In this document: positions 9,354 through 20,700 of the stretch, piece after piece
Numbering within the stretch: the first letter of the stretch is position 1
How the letters are laid out: each line of letters starts with the position of its first letter
Assembly: GCA_029962745.1 (NCBI GenBank)
Contig: CM057151.1
Location: 1,863,298 to 1,927,297, forward strand
Origin: Echinometra lucunter
Lineage: Eukaryota > Echinodermata > Echinoidea > Camarodonta > Echinometridae
Direction: 5' to 3'
Length of the DNA stretch: 64,000 nt
Program-made: the position numbers and the translations under genes
The notes under the pieces: model-generated
The model's input: only the letters and a program-made list of their open reading frames with translations
Told to the model about the DNA's origin: nothing
Databases searched by the model: none

Positions 9354-12300
9354 GTGAGTTGTTCCATACACATGATTGTCAGATAATGAATGAGGTATCA
9401 ACGAATGCTTAATGCTTTTCATGTTGGAGAGAGTTCATTGTATACATATTTTTGGAGTTAAGCCACATGTCTTCTTTAAAAAAAAATAACTTAAATAAGA
9501 TCCCTGAAAAGGGTTGGAGAGCTCAGAGCTTTGATTCTTGATGATTTGATCAAAGCTCTGATTGTCTTCATTCTCCTGGAGTGGAGAGGATCAGATCATA
9601 CTGATCGAAATGGCAAGAATAAGAGCTCATAACAGAGTTTATCAGCCTTTTTGAGGGCTCTTATAAATTTCTTTGAAAGAAGATAATGGTGTAAGCCTGA
9701 AAAGTTTGTCTACATGTACACTGCAAGTTCAATGTTAAGAAAGAAGCAGGCATTTATGAAAAAAGGAGTTGAGTTAGACCTTGATCAGATTTGACCTACA
9801 TTTATAATTATGTTAAATCATGATAGCTATCCCTATAAATTTTGACAATTTGGTCATGCTCTCTTTATATGAAATATGAATAGAAAATCATTATACTACA
9901 TGTACAGCATAGGTCAGACCTGACTGTTGAATGGTGATGAGCCTTGCCGTTGATTTTTTTGCCTGGGTGGCTTTGCTCAGCTACTGATTTTTTCAGCACG
10001 GACCTCAAAGATAAAATCTGTGAGCCAGTCATTTGCTCCTTCTATAGGACTTTGTTCAGAAGAAATCGTGAGGGCCATGTTTGACATGTTTGATTGGTAA
10101 AAGCCCTCATATTTTGTAATTCATGTGTGTCCACTTTTATCGTTATTGTTATAGGTACATGAAGTACAAGTATGTGCATACTACATGATCATTATGATTG
10201 GTCATATCTGACCAAGCCCTAAGTCTAAGAGGCATTTGATTTACCTGGTAGTAGATTAGTCAGGATTCGTAGTAAGGGATTGTGGTTTTTAGATTGCACA
10301 TACAGTGGAAACTCATGTATAAAGAAAACCTTGGGACCATGAAACTTGAAAGTTTTATTAGGAATTTCTGTAATATTGTTTTAAAAAAAGAAAAAGAATA
10401 GAAAGACCTAAATATAGGACCAGCAAAATTACCTTGTGATATTGGGAACCTTGTTCCTAAAGTTTTCATTCTTTTCATGTCAGTCAGGAAGATTGTTGAG
10501 TAAAAATATTCCCTGAAAAGGATTGTTTCCTTGAAATGCCCTCATATTGAAATAAGACAATAAATAGTAGAGTGTTAGGGTCGAACAGATTTGTTTGTGG
10601 TCCCATATGCTGTAAACACGGAATATTTTGCGAGGTGCAAATTTTTGCGCATTTCACTTGGCGCGGCACTTGTGCCAAAATAAAACCGCCCAAAATATTT
10701 TGCTTATTTTGCAAGTGAATACAGTTGTCCTAACTTTCCATGCAAAAGAAGTGTACATGTAATTGCATTTATCTTGGCTTAGTGCAAAAAATTAAATTTC
10801 GTGAAAATTTCCACTTTTACAGTACTCATTTCTGTGTGTAGTGCAAGTACCTGTCAGGAAAAGAGTGTGAATTTCGTACAGTTCGATAATCCCCAGTAAT
10901 CCACAGTTCTCTCACGAGACACCTGTATTTGCATATGTAATCGCAGTCACTCTGAAATGGCTTCTTTCACATTGTAATTGCATGACCAGAATTCAAAATT
11001 CTCTCTATAAATGAAGGTCTAACACATGTATGAACTCACTTACATGTACATGTGTACCTGCAAATGCATGTTGTAAAATACAGAATTGAAAGCACATTGC
11101 CCTGGTGGTTTGCAGTGGTGTTTTCGACAGTACGGAGGTGAAATTTGTGTCCTGCCAGATGAATACTTGTGATACTGTGTTAAGTCATATACATACATGT
11201 ACAAACACACAGTGCCATAATTATTTGGACATGTATCTCCTGTTGCTTCTTTGTTCATTTATTTTGTAGTGGTGTACAGAGATACAGTACGTATAAGGGA
11301 ATGATAAATCAGAAATAGATTACTCTGTCATATTGCATTAGCCTTGCATTGATATTCAAATTACAGTTACATGTACATGTGTATTGATTATTCAAAATTT
11401 CAAACAGAGTACAGCTATTTAAAACAAGTGTACATGTTCTAACTTTTTACAAAATTTGAATTTTACATAATAATGAACTGTATTTGGGACATTAAATTAC
11501 CATGACAAAACTTGATCCTCAAAACATTTTGAAACATCTTATGAAAATTGTCTTATATGAAGTATAGAAAAATGCAATCAAATTACTCTGTGGTAATCTT
11601 GTTTGACATTCTGATATATTTTTTGTTTGTTTTTATGATTCGTCTCTCATTTGAGACTACATGTAACTTTGTGAGCATGACTGTAACCTGTCATTAAGAT
11701 GAATCTACATGTACATTGCACTGTGATTGTAAATCTATGATTCTAACTTTTCAGAGTGATAAAAATGCACTTGTTATTGTCCCCAAATAATTTTTTCTTA
11801 TAATAAGATTCATCACAACAGCTTTGTTAAATTCAAATGTTTATGCTAGGGTCTAAAGCTATGTATAAAAAATACCAACCTGCAATGGTTAAAGTCTTGC
11901 CAGTCTGCCAATGCCTAAGGCATGCAACTGATGTGACTCCATCTGTCATTACATTTTGTATTTGTAGATCTACATGTATACTGTTTGAATATCTGTTTGA
12001 ATATCTGTTTGATCAATATTGAAATGTGTAAAATGATATCCTGTCCAGGCCTCAATAAGTCATGTGGTAACCATTCTTTTCATCTATTACTTGGAAGTCA
12101 TAAGGTTGAATTGTTAGAAGGGAATGATATACATGCATCTATTCTAACATCTTTCCAATACAGGGGACTGAGGGGAGTAGATTTACATGTAGTTGAAAAG
12201 CTGCAATGTCATGGAATACTTACCGTAATGCTATCAGTAATCACCCTGCACCTAAACAATAATAATCTGACAACCCTGTTTGTGAGTGAAAAAGAAATTT

Positions 12301-14548
12301 CATTAGATTTGTGGTCAAAACTCAAGTTTTATCATACTTTTGAAGTGTGTAGGTACAGTGTATGCTTGTAAGTGAATAGTCAGAATTTCTTTAGGTTTAG
12401 GACCTTGGGTGTTGTCTCCAAATTTGTGGAAAAAATATTATGACTACTACATTTACATTTTACAAGTAGTACTACACTTCCTTTGGGTTTGCTTGGCTTA
12501 TTGGTTATATGGTCTGCAAGAGATGAAAAAATATTCGCTTTGGCTTATATAACTTTTAGGTACTTTCCTCCTTAGGATGGATCGTTAAAAGGTACATGTA
12601 TTTGGTGGGACTGACATGTATTTTGTAATATGTCTTCTTTATTTCTAACAAACTGATGGTTTATTTCAACCACATTTAGCGAAATCGGCAATATTTCGGC
12701 ACTGCTTCCGTAGGAACTAATTTGAAGGTGAAAAATAATTTATGAGCATTCTCATTATTTTACATATATATAAATGATTCCTGCCATGGGTTACAATATC
12801 TTTTGTTAAAAATAATATGTTGTAAATTGAAAATTGAAATGCAAATTGGCATATCTGAGGCTGTGAAAATGAAGAAAATGTGGCAAGTTTCAACCTGAAA
12901 GTCCATATACTGTACCATCAACGCCTAATGATGGTACCAGAACTTATCATTCCAAATCTGCTCCTTTTTGCAATCCCAAAATAGTTGTATGTCGAAGATT
13001 GCTGATAAATATTATATATTAAAAATGCTATTATTATGAAAAAGACTTCTACATGTACCAGTACTGCTTTTCACCCTCGGCTGTAGAGAGAACTCAACTG
13101 TCCTTTCATATGAACATTCATTATTTTTGTTGAGTACATGTATTGTGTATCAGACTATCAGTACATGTATGCCTAAGGTTTAGATTTATAGTTCTCTGTG
13201 TTTATGATTAAAAGAAAATAAGCTGATCAGTACTTGATGTGAAATCACTCTTTATTATTTTTTTTTTTTGTAATTCTCAAAGGGTTAAAACCAACACACT
13301 TTCAAAATTGGGTTTAAATCTAATGTACATGTATTATGCTTAATGCATATGGTCAAGTTTTCTTGTTCTTAAATTATTTTACACGTCAACTTGTATTTCT
13401 GTAACATGTATGTTGATTTCTTTATTGCAATTATTGTGTAAGCACCTTTAGCATCTCTAGAGATGGATATGTTGCACACATTATATTGTCATTATTAGTT
13501 ATATTATTTATCTCTGTAATGTATGATACATTATTCAAAATGTATAGTATGATATTCATATAGAATTATTGAAACTAGCACTGGGAATGCAAAAATCCTG
13601 GTTAACTCAGATTTGGGTTTACTGTGAACTATCTTACAAATTGCAGTGTAGTTTTTTTTCACAACTGTTTCCATGATTTTAAAGCATCTTTTTTTATTAG
13701 ACTAAGTAAAGACAAATATCTGGAAGATTTAATTTGCAAAGTACAGGTACATGTAATTATTCCTGTTTCTTACATGAGTATGACCTTTGAAGATTGAGTC
13801 CTTTCCTTCCAAGTTTTATCCTGTAGCCCACACATTTTCCTACATGAACATCATTTTTTTCACAACTGTATTATACATTGTATCTATCACTATCAGCCTC
13901 TACAGAGCTAAATGTACATGTATCAGAGTGGGACATTGACATAAAACTACATGTACATACATGTATATGGACAAAGTAAGCTGATACTGATATGAAATAC
14001 ATGTATGCTGTAGGAAAGGAAAGTCTGCCTGAAATTTGTTTTGCTTGTTTTTGTGTTTGATGTAATTTGAATTAATTTTCATTCTGAAACTTGAAAATCT
14101 CATGAAGAAAACAAAAGTAATCCAGTCTTGTATAGTTGTAATGTACATGTATGGGTGTAGAGTATAGAACATTATACAACTGTGAATACATGACATCTTT
14201 AAGTATTGCCAACACAGACAGACCATATATCTCTGCATTTATGTTTGTGAGTACATGTCTAAATTTAGTGCAATACATGTACATAACAGTACTGCCTTCA
14301 ACAGCAAGGACATTTATTATGCGTAGACTGCGGACATTAGTATGCTCGATCCTACGAACACAGGAGGAACTACGTATACATGTACCATGCACTTGTACAT
14401 GAGTGCATGCAGTGAACCCAAATTGAAATGTGTGTTGCAGAACTTGCCGTGCATGACAAATGGAGGGTTTGAATACAGTGTACATTGCATGCTCCTTGTA
14501 TGCATTATAATGGCTGTAATGTGTGTGTTCTCTCTTCATGTTCTGCAG
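9354..14548 (+). other. KMT2E: KMT2E 5' intron 2 (predicted)
   Basis: No gene is seen. The intron is unusually rich in ACATGTACATGTA-type palindromes and contains a MITE at 10610-10822. Open frames such as 11985-12371 and 14072-14554 have no recognisable domain and no supporting splice sites. Confidence 0.5.
10610..10822. mobile_element. short MITE, about 213 bp
   Basis: Imperfect inverted termini: CTGTAAACACGGAATATTTT on the left and, read inward from the right, CTGTAAAAGTGGAAATTTTC. The interior has inverted GCG/CGC-rich words in an AT-rich background. No coding capacity. Confidence 0.6.
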
Positions 14549-14669
14549 GTGCACATCAGACCAGTGCTTGCCATGTGTGCCTTTTGTGGCACAAACCGCA
14601 AGACGTCTGCAATTCTACCCCAGAAGACATACTACTCCAATGTGGGATAACCACCTTCCAAGCTAAGTA
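14549..14669 (+). other. KMT2E: 5'UTR part of first coding exon of KMT2E
   Basis: Acceptor TTCTGCAG at 14541-14548 opens the exon. The start codon at 14670 is preceded in frame by TAA at 14664-14666, so the reading frame cannot extend upstream within this exon. Confidence 0.6.
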
Positions 14670-14743
14670 ATGAGCCAGCCACTGTTTGACCCTTCACCTC
14701 TCATCACAAGTCATCACAATGTAGTCATGGCTGCAGGCACTGA
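14670..14743 (+). CDS. KMT2E: KMT2E coding exon 1 (start codon)
   Basis: Encodes [10 protein letters not shown]...VVMAAGT and two bases of an Asp codon, ending at donor GA|GTGAGT. The downstream ATG at 14727 (MAAGT) is a possible alternative start. Vertebrate KMT2E and SETD5 also begin with MS, about 19 residues before MAAG, so 14670 is preferred. Confidence 0.8.
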
Positions 14744-17700
14744 GTGAGTTGGGCATTTCTTGGCCATTCTAAGCTTCTTAATTACCGGTATATTTATGGA
14801 ATGCTGAAATTACACATAAATTCTAATTCCTATTTTGGAGGCTGAATTACAAGCTTTCATTTATGAGACATTTCTCTGTATACTTGCATGACTTAAAAGG
14901 AAAATTTAACCTTACATATGATTTGACTTTGAAGAGAATTTCCATTTACTTTTATGATTCCTGTACAGGCCTTGATATGGTCTGTGATCTTAATCAGAGT
15001 TTGATGGGGCAATGAATACATTTAAAGTTTGTTTTTATATGTGCATTTTAATTACATTGCAGAATAAAGTGTGAATGTGATGTAGTGATGTAGGAGTGTG
15101 CTTCTGTCATTTGCTCTACAATGTTGGAAAGTCAGTATACACTGTACTTCATGTCATAGTCCATTTCTGCTTACCCTAATTTTTACAGGATTCAATCTTT
15201 TAAATAATATACATGATCATTTTCCGATTATAATTTATGTATAAAGTGTTTTTACAGATATTATTCTAGATTCCATTATTCTTGTGTGTAATCTACAACA
15301 TTCAAACATGCTTATTATGAATTATGTTTACAACAAGTGCATGTATATTATTTTAAGGAGAAAACTGAATACATTTTAAGGTTACTTTAAAATCCCAACA
15401 TAAAGTACTGGTATAGAAATGCCACTGTATATTATGAGCAATTGATTGTGCATGTGACTTTATTCATTGCATTGATCAGCAAGCACTTCATTGTAACTTA
15501 ATACTGCATGCAGCTCCTTCATAAAGATATTATAAAGACATTACATGTAAGTGAAATACTGTATCACTGTGGTTGGTTTGGAACAGTATTCAGTATTGAA
15601 GATACATGTAATGTTAAAAAGACATAAGTGTAATATCACTGTGGTTATAACAGTATTTTTTCTTTTCCAATCAACATGAGTTGTATCATAATAAGAAGTC
15701 TTAACATTCACAAATAATTTAGATTTGTTTAAAGTTATCATTTTACATGTACATGTATATGTTCATGTGTGGTAAAAGAGCTTTATCTTCTACATGAACC
15801 TCTTTAAGTTTGTTTTTGTTGTTGAAGGAAAAATCATTTAAATGAACAGAAATTTTAAAAAGAAAAGAAAATGAAGAGGGTATGTTATGCTTTAGCCTAA
15901 AGTGTGAAGAATACATGTACATAGGCCTGACTGCAGCTTCTGGAATATAATGTATTTTGTAGATATCTCAGAGCATTGCTCATTAACACCAATACAATTT
16001 TTTTTGGTCAAAAGAAGAAAAAAAAAAAGAGAAAAGATTACTAACCTCTCAGTTGTGTCGTGCATGCTGTATGCAGTATTTCCTTTATCTGTCATGAAGT
16101 TAGCATTTTATGTACTTGTCATGTTCTTTTTTTCAGTTTATTTTGCTCATTATTTCACATTATTTTGTCTATCTTTATAACCATTATTTTTTGTCAGTAT
16201 GCTTTCTCTTTGTTGAACAATTATATGAAAACTGTTTTGTGGAATGTGAAACAATAAATCAAAATCAAATTATTTGCAGTGAAAGTGTCTTTTCCTCAGC
16301 AAAATCTGTACAAATATGAATAATAGTAAATAAACCAAACTATGATATTTTCTGTACCGTATACACTATACAGTGTTTTTAAGGCGAGGGATGGGTTTAA
16401 ATGAACTTCAGGTTTTGGTTTCTTTTGTTTCTGTTATCCATCATTAGTATGCTGTAGCCCCTTGAAATGACTAATGATTTCTTCAATGTTCTACTATTTG
16501 ACTACTTTTGCCATAGCAGTGTTGAAGCAGTGGATCAACCCGTGACAAATGGGGATGTGAAGAGTCAAAGCATTTCAGCTCAGAGCACTCACATGTCCAT
16601 GTCACACTATCTTGGTCTACCATATCAGGTAAAGCATGACCTTTTTAATAATTAGTTGTTATTGTGATATTTTTGGCCTGAACTTGGAATCGGCATTGAT
16701 GCAAAAGTGATCATGCATTCGCAGTCTTGTTTTTGTTGTTTAGTTCATCTGTCATTGTGAAAGTCATTTCTCTTTTTTTGTGAATGGAAATTTTCTTTTA
16801 GTTAATGTCTTTGGCAGCAGAAATTCTGCTCACTTTTGTTACCATTTGTTTTTATTTTTCAGTTGTGTGAAATAGTTAAAACTTATTTAGAAAACACTAT
16901 AAGTGACATTGTCATAAATTTCTAGCAGCAATTTCAGTTATATAAAAGAAGTACTACTTATGTCCTTTTATAAGATTTTTCTGTTCTTTTGAATTTTATT
17001 GTATTGACAAATTATACAGTGTACCTTCACATGCTGGTACTGTATATTACATTCATGGTTCAAAAGTTCATGCAGATGTGGTATGTCATTTGATAAATAA
17101 ACGGCATGGTATTTTGTTCATATAGGATCACAATTATGGGCAGCCTCCTCCACCTACTCCACCTCAGTCTCCTCCACCCACCTTAGACACCATTCCTGTT
17201 CTCCCTGTGACTACCGTCTATGAGAATACTAATCCCTCCTTCACTCCTCCTGAAGACAATACAGATGCACAGAAAGATGAAGGGGTCACAAGGTGCATTT
17301 GGTAAGTGTATGCTGTAGTTTATTTTATTCCCTTTGTTAATGTAAACAAAACATGTACTTTATTTTTGTCATCCATGGAAATTGAAAACATTTTATTATG
17401 CCTTTTTATTATTACCTTCTGGTTTTGTTTCCTTTTTGTAGATTGATAAAGGAATATCTGACTTTATATCATGTGGTCATCTTTGATTTTGTACAAGGGT
17501 ATTTTCCTCAGACTGGTTTTGAAAGATATGAGAGAGAAAACAACATGTTGTGGATCTTTATTCTTCAAAATTACATGATTTTAGAGCAGCTCTTAAGTTT
17601 ATACATCAGTTTACACATCTATCATTTTGAATACTAAACAGCAGCACTGTTATCATAATCATCATAAAAGAAATATAATTCGTTGTCATGTTTTTTTAGT

Positions 17701-20700
17701 AAACAAAATGGTTTAACAGTTTATACATTCTCAACTACTTTCATTTCAAGCATTACTTATTTATTGCCATTGGTCAAGCCCTGTCCATATTTCCCTTTCT
17801 TTTCAGACTGCTGTGTTTTGTTTTTGTTTTGAACAGGAAACTCTACTTAATCCACTGCAGCAGTCTTTACTTTCATTTTCTCTCTACTAAAGCATAGTGT
17901 TACCCATTTCCTCTTTCAGTACCTTTGATCATGATGATGGCTACATGATCTGCTGTGATAAGTGCTTAGTGTGGCAGCATGTAGAGTGTATGGGACTAGA
18001 CAGGAATAATATCCCAGATGTCTATTACTGTGAGAGATGTGAACCAAGGATGGTAGATCAACAAAGGGCCCAGGAATTGCAGACCATCAAACGCAAACAC
18101 ATTCGTGAGTATCTGACATATTCTACAGTAGTATCTTTTGCAGAGTGGTTTATTCAGATAGTGAATATGAAGAAATTCTACACTTGATGAAGTATCAAGC
18201 AGTTTCTCAGAGGTGCTTAGTGAATATAATGCCATTCCTTCTAGTGCAAATCTGATTGCTATTTTGTTGTTGTTCTTATTATGGAAAGCAGATAAATATT
18301 TCCTCAGTCCACTGGCTTCTCTTGTCATTGCCTGATGACGAAAGAGAATTCGGAGACAACATTTTCAGCTGAGCCGGTCAGTATGCTGTTGTATATTGGA
18401 GTATGTGATGGTGATGATTAATTGTAGAACATTGATTTGGATAGTGGCTGAATGAGTTTATTTCTGATGAATCCTTCAGTATTTCATATTATGTATTCAC
18501 TTGTTTGTGTTTATATGCCTTTTTGAAAAAAGTATTTAGAGGCATGTTGATTGAATTTGTCAGTGTTTCCATGGCAATCACTTTCATTTATTAGTAACAG
18601 TAAAGTAGAAGAAGCCTTGTTGGGAAGCTTGAATATTGCTGTCCTAGATTCAGTGTCAGTCTTACAGCAATAGCATGCAATATGTTCTTTGATGCACAGT
18701 TGAACGACTTGACAGCAGTGATGATGATACTAAACGAAAGGCCAAGAAGACCAGATATTCCTCCATCTCCAACACTCCAACCAGTCTAACCCTCACTTCA
18801 ACCAAAGGAAAGAACAAGATGAAGAAGAAGAAGAAAAAGAAAGAGAAAGAGAAAGAGAAAGAGAAAGAGAAAGAAAAAGAAAGGGCCAAGGAAAAAGTGA
18901 AAGAAGAGGAGAAAGATCAGAGACCAGAGAAACACCACAAGAAAAAGAAAAAGAAGAAGGTATTGTTTTGTTTTATATAATAACACATGTTTCGTCATGC
19001 CTTCATGTCTTATCAATCCAGCAGTTCCCGGGTTCCTCATACCCCTCCCCCCCCCAAAAAAAAAAAATGTGAGAAAGGGTTAGCTTTCTCAAACGTATGT
19101 GTAGTGCAACATGTCTGAAAATGCCAGAGCAATTTCTCTCCCCCCCCCCCCCTTCATTCTTGATGGTATTTTTATAGGGCTTAGAATTCAAATGATTATT
19201 TTTGTTTGTTGATGAAGAAGTGAAACTTGCATGTTGTGTCTGTTTGGGGATGGTGGTGGTTGTGGTGGTTGTGGTGGTGGTAGAAGGAAAAGGTTAAGAG
19301 GTTAGGACTGACAGAACCACCTGACTAATTATCAAGCAGATGTATGATTTATGCAGAGTAATGACTAAGTTCTCTTGAGATGTTATCGGAATCTCAAATG
19401 TCTAATTCTAATCTTTAACAAAATTTTGTATGGGAAGTTGCACTGCTGTGATATTGTTTTAAGAAAATCAGTCAAAGTAAAAGAACTCAAATGTTTTCAG
19501 CATGTTGTTGTTGTTGTTTTTTTTACAATAGACAATAGACAATAGTGGGCAAATGTTTTTGTGAGTTCATACACCTGTCTGCAAATGTACCTCACTGTGT
19601 CCTCATGTGTTTATTTTGTTTATATGTCTTTCACATCATTCACATCATTGATGAACCCTCATGCATGTGGCCAACTACCTAATCACCTCTCTGTACTGTG
19701 AACTGCAAACCAGCAGTTTGATTTGACTTTGTCTTCACAGAGAAAACACAGGAAGAATCGAAGAACAGAGCCAGGAATAGGGGATTTACTTCTTCATGGA
19801 GAGCAAATGTAAGTTAATCAACCAATCTATTAATTTCCTTATTCTTAGTCTTTATTCTAAGTGAGTCTCTATAGGCAGTAGTTCAGGCAAAATCTTTTAA
19901 ACTAGCATTTTTCAGATCTTATAGGAGTGTCAATACTGAGGATGAGCTCTGGCACCGATGCACTTTTATAAAGTATATAACATCTTCCTTAATAGCTCTC
20001 TTGTGATACAATTAATGACATAGCTGTCTAGGCATTGAGTTTGATGGGTTATAAAAGTATACTTTGCTATGCAATTGAGGAAGTGCAACTGCTTATTGAT
20101 TTTGCAGATTATCTATATTCCTTAATTTCATAAGCGAAATATGTGGAAGTAAAGTGGGAGCAATTTGTATATTTGGAATATGCAATTGAAGTTGAGCAAA
20201 GTAAAGCAAATGATAAAAAATAAAGAAGAAAATATCTATTTTTTTTTTTTTTTAAATGTTAATGGCTTCCTGCTATCATGATTGTGCATGATCATGTTCT
20301 TTTTGAACCCCACACAGGACTAAGTTTATTATATCAAAGATAAAAGTTGAACATCATTTTGAGGAAACCCCCTGGTGTGGAGCAGGATATTTGTCATCAG
20401 ACAGTTATAATAGGTTGATCTTTGAGGTGCTCTCTAAGCCCACATCATATCATTTCCTCTGTATAATGGCACTCTTCTGCTCTGCATAGCCTCAGAATCA
20501 CTGCTATGATTGACGCTTACTGAGTTAATTGTTAAGACCTTGTTTTTTATGCTGTATTTTTTATTTTCAGCAGCTACTTTATGTTATACATATTATATTC
20601 TCTGTTGGTGCAGAAATCATTGTCCATGAAGAAACTTTTTTTTTTCAGATGTGTACTCCAGTGTTTGTTTTTGAAGTCCTTTACAAAAATGTTAATAGTC

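Noticed and set aside
11985..12371. 128-codon + strand frame
   Set aside because: It starts in a short tandem TGTTTGAATATC repeat and has no recognisable family; consistent with chance in AT-rich DNA.
13440..13510. SINE-like end (GCACCTTTAGCATCTCTAGAGA with ATTATT tail)
   Set aside because: It resembles tails seen in some tRNA-derived SINEs, but I cannot find a promoter head or boundaries.
14072..14554. 160-codon minus-strand frame
   Set aside because: Cys/His/Tyr-rich because of TACATGTA words; it ends at the acceptor of the KMT2E start exon, has no domain and sits in a predicted intron.
17396..17637. 79-codon frame in the KMT2E intron before the PHD exon
   Set aside because: No splice sites that fit the phases and no similarity; the PHD zinc ligands join directly from 17301 to 17920.
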